DNA of 64,000 nucleotides from Bacillus sp. CH30_1T (GTDB lineage: Bacteria; Bacillota; Bacilli; Bacillales; Bacillaceae_B). Shown piece by piece: positions 54,405 to 63,583 of this stretch. Position 1 is the stretch's first letter, and every line of letters begins with the position of its first letter. The translations under genes were made by a program, and so were the position numbers. The stretch spans positions 628,596-692,595 of the forward strand of contig NZ_VTUY01000004.1 in NCBI RefSeq assembly GCF_008364765.1, given 5' to 3'. The notes beneath the pieces are model-generated. The model searched no databases and was not told the DNA's origin. It saw only the letters and a program-made list of their open reading frames with translations.

Positions 54405-55670
54405 CTAAATTTCATCTAAATCATAAATACTAATAATTTCTCCTTCGTCTTTGTATAACATTGATCTTAAACACAAAATAAACTTGTTATCTGCAAACTT
54501 ATATTTCTTGGTATCCTCATCTTTATGTAATATAATCGGATCTGTTTTACAAAGGTCATTCATTATCTTTGTAGGATTTAGTTTAGTACCCTCAGTTGAA
54601 TATGGGAATTCATTACACATGTCTTGTGCAATTTCACCAGAAGTAAACTGTTCTTTCTCTTTCAATCCCAAACAGAATAATACCTGATTCTTTCTAGATA
54701 TTTTCTGAGTATCGTATACGAATATTCTCGATATTGCTGCGTAATTCTTGCTTAAAGAAGTCGTTAACCAGGTTTTAGTTGCTATCTGTAAATACTCTTT
54801 TTTAGCAATCCAATCATTCTCTTTGCACATTATACTTAATTCTAGACAAAATTCGTGTAATCTTTGAGGTACTCCACCAGTTACCCATGCAATTTTTTCT
54901 TTATACAATTGTTTGTCTGTATTGGAAGGGAAAGTTATATCTAACTTTGAAAATCCTCTGTCCACTAATTCAAAGGATTGCTGTGTTGTCAGTGTTCTTA
55001 TTTCTGGAAGTTCCATAACCCTATTATCTATAGTATTTATATTTGAAACCTTCTTAAAATAACTTTGTATATCACTCGTCGCAGCTACCACAATAATCTT
55101 AGTATTGTATTTAAGTACTTCATCATCGTCAATTAATATTATAAGGTTCGTCAGTTCCTTTAATAGTTCCTCATTACCAACTATTGCTTCAAAATTCTCA
55201 AAGACAATATACCTCTTTTTTTCTTTGTTCCTTGACCTATATTTCATAAATTTTAAGAACTCTAAAAAATAATCTATGTTATCTACGTATTCAGCTGTGT
55301 GACTTACCCCACCGTCTGCTACAGCAACTTTTACATTTGCTCTCTTAGTTTCCGTATATTTTGTCCTTATTTGCCAGTTCTCTCTAGCCATAATGTTTTT
55401 AAAGCATGTGGAAATACTCTGTGCTGAGGAGGCACTAGCAAGATTAATCGGTTTAAAATAATATTCTTCCTCAATCAAAACTCTTCTAGTTAGCCAAGTT
55501 TTTCCTGTCCCACTTTGGCCATGAACTAATATACAAAGGTCATTTCTAAGAGCATTTTTAAATTGACGCTCGTGTTCAGGGCGAGATACATACATTTCTG
55601 GATCATACTCTTTACGTGGATTAAATACAGCTTCCGGTTCCAATCGTGACATTCTTAATATTCTTTTCAT
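54405..55670 (-). CDS. AAA-type ATPase with winged-helix-like C-terminus, unknown role
   Basis: The ATG at 55670 behind AAGGTGAGG is preferred to one 15 bases upstream. The 421-residue product has an N-terminal RPEHERQFKNALRND arm, Walker A VHGQSGTGKTWL, a Walker B-like RYIVFENFEAIV with glutamate in the usual place, a sensor strand IIVVAATSD, and GGVPQRLHEFCLELS, the helical part that follows ATP-binding cores of the Cdc6/STAND kind. The final 100 residues may form a winged helix. It is alone between repeat copies in a region with two OLD-type nucleases. A defence or signalling role is a guess. Confidence 0.65.
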   Translation of the reverse strand: MKRILRMSRLEPEAVFNPRKEYDPEMYVSRPEHERQFKNALRNDLCILVHGQSGTGKTWLTRRVLIEEEYYFKPINLASASSAQSISTCFKNIMARENWQIRTKYTETKRANVKVAVADGGVSHTAEYVDNIDYFLEFLKFMKYRSRNKEKKRYIVFENFEAIVGNEELLKELTNLIILIDDDEVLKYNTKIIVVAATSDIQSYFKKVSNINTIDNRVMELPEIRTLTTQQSFELVDRGFSKLDITFPSNTDKQLYKEKIAWVTGGVPQRLHEFCLELSIMCKENDWIAKKEYLQIATKTWLTTSLSKNYAAISRIFVYDTQKISRKNQVLFCLGLKEKEQFTSGEIAQDMCNEFPYSTEGTKLNPTKIMNDLCKTDPIILHKDEDTKKYKFADNKFILCLRSMLYKDEGEIISIYDLDEI

Positions 55671-55843
55671 TTCCTCACCTTCCAACTAACCTTTTATTTA
55701 ACTCTTCCTTAAGGGTAATCTTTTGTTATTATTGGAACTCCTAGAAGATATGTGTGTAAGTCAATAAATTAATCGAGGAACAACTAAAACATTTATTTTA
55801 TTAACCTAATTATTCCAAATATTAGCTTATTATTCAATACTCT

Positions 55844-55930
55844 TATTCAATTAAATGGCCCTTTAATGGAAGAAGGGGATTGTTGGACATTCTTAGCTTG
55901 AAGACAGCTAGAATGTCCTTCTGTTTTGTC
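55844..55930. repeat. Dispersed intergenic repeat copy
   Basis: TTCAATTAAATGGCCC TTTAATGGAAGAAG, then an imperfect hairpin (GGACATTCTTAGCT with AGCTAGAATGTCC). It is the last copy seen; none occur after 56 kb. Confidence 0.75.
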
Positions 55931-55966
55931 GTTAATGGGAATTTTCAGGGTAACGTATGTAAGAAC

Positions 55967-56013
55967 GAAAAACGCCAAGGTTCCCTCCCTATCAAGGATC
56001 CTTGGCGTTTTTC
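55967..56013. terminator. Bidirectional terminator hairpin
   Basis: GAAAAACGCCAAGG pairs perfectly with CCTTGGCGTTTTTC. Confidence 0.85.
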
Positions 56014-56359
56014 ATTTATTTAGTTAGTTTCGTTATTACTATTTCACGCAGACCTTCCATTCTCCCGAAAATTACTATTTATCTTTAGTTTATTTTTTAT
56101 CGCTATCCTCTTTAATGCTTTTTCTACTTTTCCTTATTCCAATTTAGGTATGTACAATTGTCAGTCTTTTTGTATCAGAATATTCGGTTATGAATGTGGC
56201 AATGGCTGGACCTATCACGCGGCAGGACATTCATATTATTTGCTCTCTTTGAAAATTGTTTTCTGTATTTATGGCGATGGCATCGTTAGAATGAACTTCA
56301 TTTTCGTCTCCATGAACAAGATATTTCTATTACATTTCTTCTTATTTGCCGGTCTTCTA

Positions 56360-56713
56360 TCATTCTTCTGTCGTATTAGACCCAAAGTTCATGCCCCATT
56401 CCTGCAAGTATTGGACAACTGGTCTTAAACCTTCACCAAGATCTGTTAACTCGTATTCAACTTTGGGTGGTATAACGGGATAAACCTCTCTGTGGACAAT
56501 TCCTGCTTCCTCCAGTTCCCGCAATTGTTCTGCGAGCATTTTATGGGTAACCCCGGCGATGTTTCTATGAAGCTCCCCATATCGCTTTTTTCCTTCGAGA
56601 AGTTGGCAAATAATAGTGGTTTTCCATTTTCCTGAAAATATAGAGACCGAAAGTTCTATGGGGCATTGAAATTGTTTTCCGTTTATTTCATACATTTCCT
56701 GATATACCGTCAT
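56360..56713 (-). CDS. HxlR-family transcriptional regulator
   Basis: Two ATG codons, at 56713 and 56719, fit the AAAGGAAG site; the former has better spacing. The product (about 117 residues) reads QFQCPIELSVSIFSGKWKTT, where the HxlR cysteine is at the expected place, then a winged helix-turn-helix (HKMLAEQLRELEEAGIVHRE) and YELTDLGEGLRPVV. HxlR proteins sense reactive or electrophilic compounds. It is divergent from a hydrolase and nitroreductase pair and probably regulates it. Confidence 0.88.
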   Translation of the reverse strand: MTVYQEMYEINGKQFQCPIELSVSIFSGKWKTTIICQLLEGKKRYGELHRNIAGVTHKMLAEQLRELEEAGIVHREVYPVIPPKVEYELTDLGEGLRPVVQYLQEWGMNFGSNTTEE

Positions 56714-56827
56714 AACCATTACTTCCTTTCTAGTAAGTATTAAACGAAAAAGTGCGTACTTACTTTTAACTAGTTTATTAGGTAACATTTGGTTTGTAAA
56801 ATAAAAAAACGTTTCAAGGAGGTTTAT

Positions 56828-57622
56828 ATGGATAAATTTGTTAGGTTAGGTAATGTGGAAGTAGCCTACTCCGTTGATGGAAACGGACCAGGATTGCTGT
56901 TGGTCCATGGGACAGGTGGCACATATGAGAATACTTGGGGAGATATGATCAAGTACCTATCTGAAAATTATAAAATTATTTCTCCCAATTACAACCGTTC
57001 CAGTTACACAATGGATCAAACGGGAAAATTGCAAATGGATGATTTGATTGAACAGCATATACAAGCGGTTCAACAAGAAGGTATCGGGCAATTCCATGTA
57101 GTGGGATATTCTCTTGGGGCAGAGATTGCTGCAGGAATAGCGGCTAAATATCAGGACAGGGTGAAATCAGTCACACTGATAGCCGGATGGGTAGAGAGCA
57201 ATTTATCATCCACCTTTCAATTTGACCTATGGCAAAAACTATATCATTTGGATCGTGCGCTGTTTGCACAATTTTTGATTCATACCGGATTTAGTCCGGA
57301 TTTTTATCATCGATTCAGCAGTATCGAGGAATTGCATCAAATGGCACACCAATTCGGAGGGATTCTGTCCACGGGAACAGATAACCACTCAGAACTTGAT
57401 AAAGGGATAAATATTCGTCCCCTGCTTACCAGTATTACTGCACCGGTCTTAGTAATTGGTTTAACATACGATCGCATGGTCCCTGTTGAAAAAACGAAAG
57501 AACTTGCCTCGTTAATAAAAGGAGCTCAATATAGGGAAATTGCCTCGGGGCATTTGGTTCCTTGGGAGAAAGGTGAAGCTCTTATTAAAGAAGTATCGAG
57601 TTTTCTTTATTCAAGCTCCTGA
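56828..57622 (+). CDS. Alpha/beta hydrolase
   Basis: The ATG at 56828 follows AGGAGG. The 264-residue protein has the oxyanion region LLLVHGTGGTYENTWGDMIK, nucleophile elbow GYSLG, acid in GLTYDRMVP and histidine in SGHLVPWEK, a complete triad. It belongs to the esterase/lactonase-like general group. The substrate is unknown. It is followed after 52 bases by a nitroreductase gene and faces an HxlR regulator. Confidence 0.88.
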   Translation: MDKFVRLGNVEVAYSVDGNGPGLLLVHGTGGTYENTWGDMIKYLSENYKIISPNYNRSSYTMDQTGKLQMDDLIEQHIQAVQQEGIGQFHVVGYSLGAEIAAGIAAKYQDRVKSVTLIAGWVESNLSSTFQFDLWQKLYHLDRALFAQFLIHTGFSPDFYHRFSSIEELHQMAHQFGGILSTGTDNHSELDKGINIRPLLTSITAPVLVIGLTYDRMVPVEKTKELASLIKGAQYREIASGHLVPWEKGEALIKEVSSFLYSSS

Positions 57623-57674
57623 TTTATGGGTATTTCAATTCAATCAAAATTAGAACAAAAGGAGTGAAGATAAA

Positions 57675-58337
57675 ATGCATAAGGAAGTCGTATTGAATGC
57701 ATTTAACTATAGACACGCATGCAAGGAATTTGAAGCTACCCAAAAGATTGCTAAGGAAGACTTTGACTTTATTCTCGAAACTGCAAGATTAACTCCGAGT
57801 TCATTTGGTTTCGAACCATGGAAATTTATCCTGTTACAAAATTCACATATACGAGAAAAGTTAAGTCCGGTCACCTGGGGAGGGCAAAAACAGCTCAAAA
57901 CAGCAAGCCATTTCGTCATCATACTGGCACGGACAAAAAATGATATGTCTGCTGACTCAGATTATATAATGGACATCATGCGTCATACGCACAAATTATC
58001 TGAAAATATTATCAAACAAAGAAGTTCTGCTTATGAGAAATTTCTTCATACTGATTTTAATATATTTAATAATGAAAGAGCTATGTTTGAATGGTCATGC
58101 AGACAAACGTATCTTGCAGCAGGTAATATGATGACTTCAGCCGCATTAATCGGTATCGATTCCTGTCCAATAGAAGGTTTCAATAAAGTTGAGGCAGAGA
58201 ATATCCTTGTTAACGAGGGTCTCTTGGATAGGGATCACTTTGGTATAGCTTGTATGGTTGCTTTTGGTTATCGCTTAAATCAGCCTCGAGAAAAAACGAG
58301 ACAAACAATTGAAGAAATTGTTCAATGGGTACAATAA
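57675..58337 (+). CDS. Nitroreductase-family NAD(P)H oxidoreductase
   Basis: The ATG follows AAAGGAGTG. The 220-residue protein shows the FMN-binding start FNYRHACKEFEATQ, LTPSSFGFEPWKFILLQNSH, and the C-terminal dimer part with SCPIEGFN and ACMVAFGYR. Nitroreductases use FMN to reduce quinones or nitro compounds. With the hydrolase and HxlR regulator it forms a typical electrophile-response group. Confidence 0.9.
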   Translation: MHKEVVLNAFNYRHACKEFEATQKIAKEDFDFILETARLTPSSFGFEPWKFILLQNSHIREKLSPVTWGGQKQLKTASHFVIILARTKNDMSADSDYIMDIMRHTHKLSENIIKQRSSAYEKFLHTDFNIFNNERAMFEWSCRQTYLAAGNMMTSAALIGIDSCPIEGFNKVEAENILVNEGLLDRDHFGIACMVAFGYRLNQPREKTRQTIEEIVQWVQ

Positions 58338-58486
58338 TACTGAATGCTAATTTACCTAATATAAAAGTCTAGTTTCACATACAATAGGATTTTTTATCAA
58401 ACGTTTTTACAATGATTAAACTTTTTTATAAAACTTATTAATGATTCAATGGATTGAAAAAAATTATTCCAAAAGGAAAAAATAAT

Positions 58487-58522
58487 GGTGCCTGTCCCAA
58501 CTCGTAATTGGGCTTGGCACCA
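58487..58522. terminator. Terminator-like hairpin between convergent genes
   Basis: GGTGCC...CCCAA pairs with TTGGG...GGCACC. It lies between the nitroreductase and the phosphodiesterase genes and has A/T-rich flanks on both sides. Confidence 0.75.
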
Positions 58523-58536
58523 AAATTAAATAAAAT

Positions 58537-60012
58537 CTATGATGTAAGCAGTTCAAGAATCCAATCTTTCATTTCTAAAATCCGCATATGCCTTGGTGTT
58601 GTTTCCGTTCCATTCACAATCATTGATACGTAAGAATCTTGCATATGTAATCCACCGTGACTCGCACCACCAATATGTGTTGGAGAGCCTTCCCCTTTAA
58701 ATTCATGACCCGGTTTAGCGCAAACAATTAAGTATTCTCCATCATGTGAGAAAAAGGAAGAATAAAGCCTTGATAAAGCATCAGGATAGTCCCCATATTT
58801 GATTGCATTATTTGTTATTGTAAGATCTAATATGCTAGTATTCCCTTCAATAAACCATGTTTGATTAAACTCATCTACATGTTTTCCATTAGGATGAAAG
58901 TGAAGCTGTCCACTATGTACACCGGATGTTACGATTACGGTATTGTCTTTTATGATGGCAATTACATCAATTCGATTATCTTTTTGGAGGATGCTTGCAA
59001 TTTCCTCTAAAGGAGCTTTTTGATTATTTAGCGTATAAATAAAAGACATTCTTTCATTCACACAAAGAACGATTTCGTCATGCTCCGTTACGCCCTTTCT
59101 TAATTTCACAATTTGATATGAGTTTAATACTTTTCTAAGATCAATTAATGCAGCTTTTCGATTTTGATCAATCCACGCTTGTCCATTATCACCAAGAACA
59201 ATCCAAATTGTGTCCTTTAATGCGTCATCCCAGGAAGGGTATTCATCTAAAATATTGCAAAGTTGCTGATCTACTTTCTCAATTCCTTTTATATCCGTTC
59301 TCCCATGTTTATGAACACTTTGATCTAAATCCGGAAAATAAACAATCGTAAAATCAGGTAATTCATTTCGTTTTATTAGATACCTTAATGCATTTGCTGA
59401 AAATTTATCGTTAAATCCATATCTTTGCCAAAAGAATGAGTTCTCTTTTAACGCGCTAAGTTTATGCATTGAACCATATGAGAAAATGTTCGGTGCATAC
59501 GAATCAAGCTGTCTTTTTAACCCCGTTATAAATGAAATTAAAAACGGAATTTTTATTTGAGTAGGGTAATCCCCCCTATATAATAGTGCATTTATAGATG
59601 CACTTTGCAATCCTTTCTCTTTTAAAATTTCATGAATCGTTTTGTGCTGTTTACTTAAGTGTTGATGATTTAAACCATAAAAAATGTCGACCATCGCTTG
59701 CTTAATTCCTAGTTTAAAAAGCTCATGAACATGACCACCATAGTCAATGATTCTTTTTTCTTGTTGACTGTACCAAAGCAAACCAGGAACTTTATGTTCA
59801 TCACTATAAACGCCTGTTAATAATGTACTGTCTACATTGACAGACATCGTTGGAAATGGACTAATCAGATTCGAAAAATATCGACCATTGTTTATAAAAA
59901 AGTTTAAGGCAGAAGCTTTCCCACTCTTAATTGCAGCTTGAATTGACGGGTCCATTAAAGAATCAATCACAAGCATAATCACTCTTTTTTTCTGAGGCTG
60001 ATCTGATGTCAT
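58537..60012 (-). CDS. Type I phosphodiesterase/alkaline-phosphatase superfamily protein
   Basis: The 491-residue protein has the metal and nucleophile sites of the nucleotide pyrophosphatase group: VIMLVIDSLMD, the nucleophile threonine in PFPTMSVNVD, VYFPDLDQSVHKHG, WIVLGDNGQA and HIGGASHGGLH. No signal peptide is visible, so it appears cytoplasmic, unless the short N-terminus hides export by another route. The substrate is unknown. It is monocistronic. Confidence 0.88.
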   Translation of the reverse strand: MTSDQPQKKRVIMLVIDSLMDPSIQAAIKSGKASALNFFINNGRYFSNLISPFPTMSVNVDSTLLTGVYSDEHKVPGLLWYSQQEKRIIDYGGHVHELFKLGIKQAMVDIFYGLNHQHLSKQHKTIHEILKEKGLQSASINALLYRGDYPTQIKIPFLISFITGLKRQLDSYAPNIFSYGSMHKLSALKENSFFWQRYGFNDKFSANALRYLIKRNELPDFTIVYFPDLDQSVHKHGRTDIKGIEKVDQQLCNILDEYPSWDDALKDTIWIVLGDNGQAWIDQNRKAALIDLRKVLNSYQIVKLRKGVTEHDEIVLCVNERMSFIYTLNNQKAPLEEIASILQKDNRIDVIAIIKDNTVIVTSGVHSGQLHFHPNGKHVDEFNQTWFIEGNTSILDLTITNNAIKYGDYPDALSRLYSSFFSHDGEYLIVCAKPGHEFKGEGSPTHIGGASHGGLHMQDSYVSMIVNGTETTPRHMRILEMKDWILELLTS

Positions 60013-60232
60013 AACGTATCTCCTCTCAAAACATACTTTATTCTATTATGGAATGTTTTCCCTATAATTATTTATATAACTACAGAATAAAGTGACCTTT
60101 TTGGTAGAAGCCATTGTATTATCACGGTTTAACAACTTCATCTTTAATAATTTGATTAACCTCCATAATATTCTAAAAATGTCAAATAGCAATTTAGAGT
60201 AACAACTTCTATATAAGTGAAGCTCAAGGTAT

Positions 60233-60640
60233 TTATCGTTTTAAATTTCTTGACATTCCAATTGAAAATTTTTTAAAACCTAAAGATTCATAATAGGACC
60301 CCAAATTTTCTTCACACATAAGTTGAGGAATAATTCGATTTTGCTCACAATGTTGAATTATTCGATTCAATATTTCTTTGCCGATACCCTTAGATTGATA
60401 TTTAGGCAGCACACCGACTCCACAAATAATTCCAGTAACTACACCATCCGATATAACACGTCCCATACCCACTAATTGTTGTTTATCAAAAGCATATATT
60501 GCATACCAACTTTGATTACACATTTGTTTTAAATCATTAACTGTTAATTCAAGTGAATTCCATCCTAATGACTCGTATAAGGTCAATAATTGCATAAATT
60601 TTTCTGGGGGCTCAATTGTATAACATATAGTGTTTTCCAA
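60233..60640 (-). CDS. GNAT-family N-acetyltransferase
   Basis: The TTG at 60640 (reading LENTICYTIEPP) lies nine bases after AAAGGAAG and is preferred to the start 10 codons upstream, which would include that site. The 135-residue product has the central strand GIICGVGVLPKYQSKGIG, with the acetyl-CoA loop QSKGIG, and QLMCEENLGSYYESLGFKKF at the end. The substrate is unknown. Confidence 0.88.
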   Translation of the reverse strand: MENTICYTIEPPEKFMQLLTLYESLGWNSLELTVNDLKQMCNQSWYAIYAFDKQQLVGMGRVISDGVVTGIICGVGVLPKYQSKGIGKEILNRIIQHCEQNRIIPQLMCEENLGSYYESLGFKKFSIGMSRNLKR

Positions 60641-60737
60641 TATCTGCACTTCCTTTATGTTTTTACCCACAAATATCTATATTCTACATACCTTCGGTTA
60701 CAATCCTGCATGTTAATTGAAGAAAGTTTGAGTAAGA

Positions 60738-60772
60738 AAAAAAGAGAATCACTTTAAAATGGTGATCCTCTT
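60738..60772 (-). terminator. Terminator of the siderophore uptake operon
   Basis: On the minus strand AGAGGATCAC and GTGATTCTCT (one G-T pair) are followed by TTTTTTT. It lies 93 bases after the last gene of the operon. Confidence 0.85.
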
Positions 60773-60864
60773 AGTTGATAAAATTATTAATTTCTTATTC
60801 TTAATAGCTTGATTGTGAGAGATTTTTAATATTGATCCAGCCATAGGTTTTATACATCCTACTA

Positions 60865-61482
60865 TTATTTTACAGGACAAACAAGACAATGACTCATTTC
60901 TTTATCTTTTTCTAACTTATGAAAATAACAACACGTACTCCTTTTTTTAGTCATAGTAAGAGTATCTGGGGTAGTCAAATAGGTGGACATGGGATGTGAC
61001 GGCTGATTGAAGTCCTTGGCCTCCAGACGATGTAGTTCGCTGACTAAATAGAATATCTTGTCTTCTAGTTCCGGGTGCTTTTCCACAGTTTTTCTAAAAT
61101 ATGAGTTGAAACGCACCGCTACATTTTCCCACAAAATGATAGAAGCTAGATTTGTGGTGCGGTGTAGAGCCGTTACTACCTCAGTCAAATGATCACAGAA
61201 TAAATGTTTCCACGCCGTAGCTCTTGAATCCGTATAGGTGACTTGAGTTCCGTCAATTTCAAGGTTTAACTGTTCACTGAAATGACAGGCTGAGAGCGGA
61301 ATGACTTTACAAGAGTCCTCCCATAACATTGAATTCAAAATATATGGAGGATAGATTTGAGCATAGCGCTTCATGATCATAGAAGCGGTTACCTTCATAT
61401 TAGGCGCATGAATTCGATTTTGTTGATGGTGTAAAAATGTGTGACATTCATTATTGTTAAGCATGTCAGACAATAAAATCAT
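60865..61482 (-). CDS. FhuF-like iron-sulfur protein (siderophore-iron reductase type)
   Basis: The C-terminal sequence RSTCCYFHKLEKDKEMSHCL, then VCPVK, holds the CC-x10-C-x2-C cluster motif of FhuF-type ferric siderophore reductases. The preceding 180 residues follow the helical N-domain of the same group (WEDSCKVIPLSACHFSEQLN, LHRTTNLASIILWENVAVRF). It overlaps the upstream permease gene by 4 bases (ATGA), so it is translationally coupled. It is likely to release iron from an imported siderophore inside the cell. Confidence 0.85.
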   Translation of the reverse strand: MILLSDMLNNNECHTFLHHQQNRIHAPNMKVTASMIMKRYAQIYPPYILNSMLWEDSCKVIPLSACHFSEQLNLEIDGTQVTYTDSRATAWKHLFCDHLTEVVTALHRTTNLASIILWENVAVRFNSYFRKTVEKHPELEDKIFYLVSELHRLEAKDFNQPSHPMSTYLTTPDTLTMTKKRSTCCYFHKLEKDKEMSHCLVCPVK

Positions 61483-62522
61483 TCTTTCATCCCCTCCCGG
61501 TTTCTATAGAGTAAGTAAATGAAAAAAGGTGCACCGATCCCTGCGGTGAAAACGCCAGCAGGGATGTCCGACGGTAAAAAAGCTGTCCGAGCTATAATGT
61601 CTGAAACCATGACAATCAAGGCACCAATCAAAGCAGAACCGATCACAAGTAGACCGAAAGAACGGTGGAGCAAGAGTCTAGCTATATGGGGTGCAATAAG
61701 ACCAACAAATGCAATTCCGCCTGCAAAGGATACGGCAGCCCCTGCCAGACCGACACTTAAGGCTAGCAGCAATATACGGAAAAATTGGACACGTACCCCC
61801 ATTCCAAGAGCGACATCATCTCCAAGGTGCTTGACATCAACAACTCTTGTAAAAAACAACGAAATCAATATTAATAACAAAATCACCGGAGATATAATCC
61901 AGACTTCCTGCCAATTGGCTCCATACAAGCTACCGGTTAACCATAAATAGACCTTGGATGCTACAGCTGATTCACTAGAAACCATGAACATCGTCACGAT
62001 GGCATTTGTCAATGCAGAGATTCCTATGCCGACTAAAATGAGACGCATAGGTGTCACACCACTCTTCCAAGAAAGGAGATAAATGAAAACCGTGACGACA
62101 GCGGCCCCTATTATAGAAGCAAGTGGAAGCCAATGAACACTTACCTCCCCTAGTAAGAACACGATAAAAAGGACAGTTCCTACGGAAGCCCCCCCTGTTA
62201 CCCCGACGATATCAGGGGAGCCAAGAGGATTACGGATCATTCCTTGCAGGATCAAGCCAGAGACTCCGAGTCCGGCACCGACAAAGACAGCCATCCATAC
62301 GCGCGGTAACCTCAGTTCATTTAAGACAAAAGCATGGTCACTTTCAGAGAATATTTCCTGAATGACAGCGCTGAAAGGGATATAGCTGCTACCGGAAGAT
62401 AAACTGATGACAAACACGATACACGCCGCCATTGCTAAAAGAACAAGCGTGGCAAGAGAACGTGTATGAAATTGCATTGAAATGGAATCAGATTTATTCC
62501 TGAATGTAAAATACTCAGTCAC
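61479..62522 (-). CDS. FecCD-family siderophore permease, second subunit
   Basis: The 347-residue protein has nine or ten helices and the FecCD pattern: LNELRLPRVWMAVFVGAGLG, LILQGMIRNPLGSPDIVGVT, VSFAGGIAFVGLIAPHIARL (the ATPase-contact loop) and SDIPAGVFTAGIGAPFFIYL. It overlaps the preceding permease gene by 8 bases and the FhuF-like gene by 4. It matches the YfiZ/YfhA-type pairs of Bacillus. No ATPase gene is next to it in the window; a shared ATPase may be used. Confidence 0.92.
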   Translation of the reverse strand: MTEYFTFRNKSDSISMQFHTRSLATLVLLAMAACIVFVISLSSGSSYIPFSAVIQEIFSESDHAFVLNELRLPRVWMAVFVGAGLGVSGLILQGMIRNPLGSPDIVGVTGGASVGTVLFIVFLLGEVSVHWLPLASIIGAAVVTVFIYLLSWKSGVTPMRLILVGIGISALTNAIVTMFMVSSESAVASKVYLWLTGSLYGANWQEVWIISPVILLLILISLFFTRVVDVKHLGDDVALGMGVRVQFFRILLLALSVGLAGAAVSFAGGIAFVGLIAPHIARLLLHRSFGLLVIGSALIGALIVMVSDIIARTAFLPSDIPAGVFTAGIGAPFFIYLLYRNREGMKE

Positions 62523-63531
62523 TTTTTTTCACTCCTTTCCTTGCAATGTAAATAAAGAAGGGAGTTCCGAACAATGCGGTCATAACTCCTATCGGCATTT
62601 CCTGAGGTGCAATGATCAATCTTGCGGCAACGTCCGAAAGCAATAATAGAATTGCACCGAACAGACCACTGAGAGGTATCACCCATTGATAGTTTGGGCC
62701 GGCTATTCCTTTAGCTATATGCGGCACGACAAGCCCTATGAATCCGACAGATCCAGCAACTGCTACAGACCCCCCTGCAAGAAATACTACAATGATTCCT
62801 GCCATCATTTTTACTAAAAGGGTGTTTTGTCCCAGGTTTTTTGCGATATCTTCACCGGACATCAATATATTTAATGGTTTCCCCATAAGGAAAGCTATAG
62901 CTGTTGCAATGACAACAAAGGGAAGCACAGGTAGGAGCATATCTAGATCACGTCCCGCCACCGATCCGGCTAGCCAGAACAATACACTTTGCATACGTTG
63001 TTCATCAAGAACAAGCATTCCTTGAGTGAAAGAAACGAATAATGCACTGATGGCAGCCCCTGCAAGAACTAGGCGGATAGGGGAAAGACCATCCATCCCA
63101 ATGGAACCGAGTAAGTATACTAAAGCCCCTGCTGTCATGGCTCCGAGAAACCCAATCCACATGTAACTCGTCAAGGACTGAACTGAAAAAAATGTCGCAG
63201 AGAAGACAATGAAGAAGAGGGCTCCAGCATTAACCCCAAAGATATCAGGGGCGGCCATCGGATTTCGAGTCAAGGCCTGCATAAGGGTGCCAGCAATAGA
63301 TAGGCTTGCACCGACGGTAATTGCCATCAAGGTTCTCGTCAATCGAGATGTCCGAACTATGATGTGATCCGTACTCGAAGGATCATAGTATACAAAAGAT
63401 TCCCAAATGGTAGAGAAGGGAATCGATGTCTTTCCCAGGGCAAGGCTGGTTAATACAGCTCCGAAAAACAGTAGAAGTGAAGCAGTTAGAACGGTCCATC
63501 TTATGTATGGTTTCATTGTGAATATCTTCAT
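62515..63531 (-). CDS. FecCD-family siderophore permease, first subunit
   Basis: The ATG at 63531 (MKIFTMKPYIRWTVLTASLL) behind GGAGAG is preferred; an upstream frame reads through the hairpin at 63552-63580. The 338-residue product has the family pattern RTSRLTRTLMAITVGASLSI, LMQALTRNPMAAPDIFGVNA, GSVGFIGLVVPHIAKGI and QEMPIGVMTALFGTPFFIYI. With the second permease it forms the membrane channel of a siderophore ABC importer. Confidence 0.92.
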   Translation of the reverse strand: MKIFTMKPYIRWTVLTASLLLFFGAVLTSLALGKTSIPFSTIWESFVYYDPSSTDHIIVRTSRLTRTLMAITVGASLSIAGTLMQALTRNPMAAPDIFGVNAGALFFIVFSATFFSVQSLTSYMWIGFLGAMTAGALVYLLGSIGMDGLSPIRLVLAGAAISALFVSFTQGMLVLDEQRMQSVLFWLAGSVAGRDLDMLLPVLPFVVIATAIAFLMGKPLNILMSGEDIAKNLGQNTLLVKMMAGIIVVFLAGGSVAVAGSVGFIGLVVPHIAKGIAGPNYQWVIPLSGLFGAILLLLSDVAARLIIAPQEMPIGVMTALFGTPFFIYIARKGVKKSD

Positions 63532-63551
63532 AAAACTTCTCTCCATAGAAA

Positions 63552-63580
63552 CAACGATAGGAGACATTCTCCTATCGTTG
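63552..63580 (-). promoter_or_regulatory. Intercistronic hairpin between binding protein and permease genes
   Basis: CAACGATAGGAGA at 63552-63564 pairs perfectly with 63568-63580 around a 3-base loop. There is no long T-run, so it is more likely to tune message stability or give partial termination. Confidence 0.6.
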
Positions 63581-63583
63581 GCA

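Larger units (their letters stand above)
55671..56359. other. 690-bp gap with repeat copy and terminator
   Basis: It holds the last dispersed repeat copy (55844-55930), a strong terminator (55967-56013), and an AT-rich stretch without a supported gene. The plus-strand frame at 56150-56428 overlaps the HxlR gene and is not called. Confidence 0.5.

Noticed and set aside
27416..55930. CRISPR array
   Set aside because: The repeats are hundreds to thousands of bases apart, lie between genes, vary in length and lack regular spacers; no cas genes are seen.
56150..56428. 92-codon plus-strand frame
   Set aside because: It overlaps the HxlR gene, has no ribosome binding site and shows no domain.
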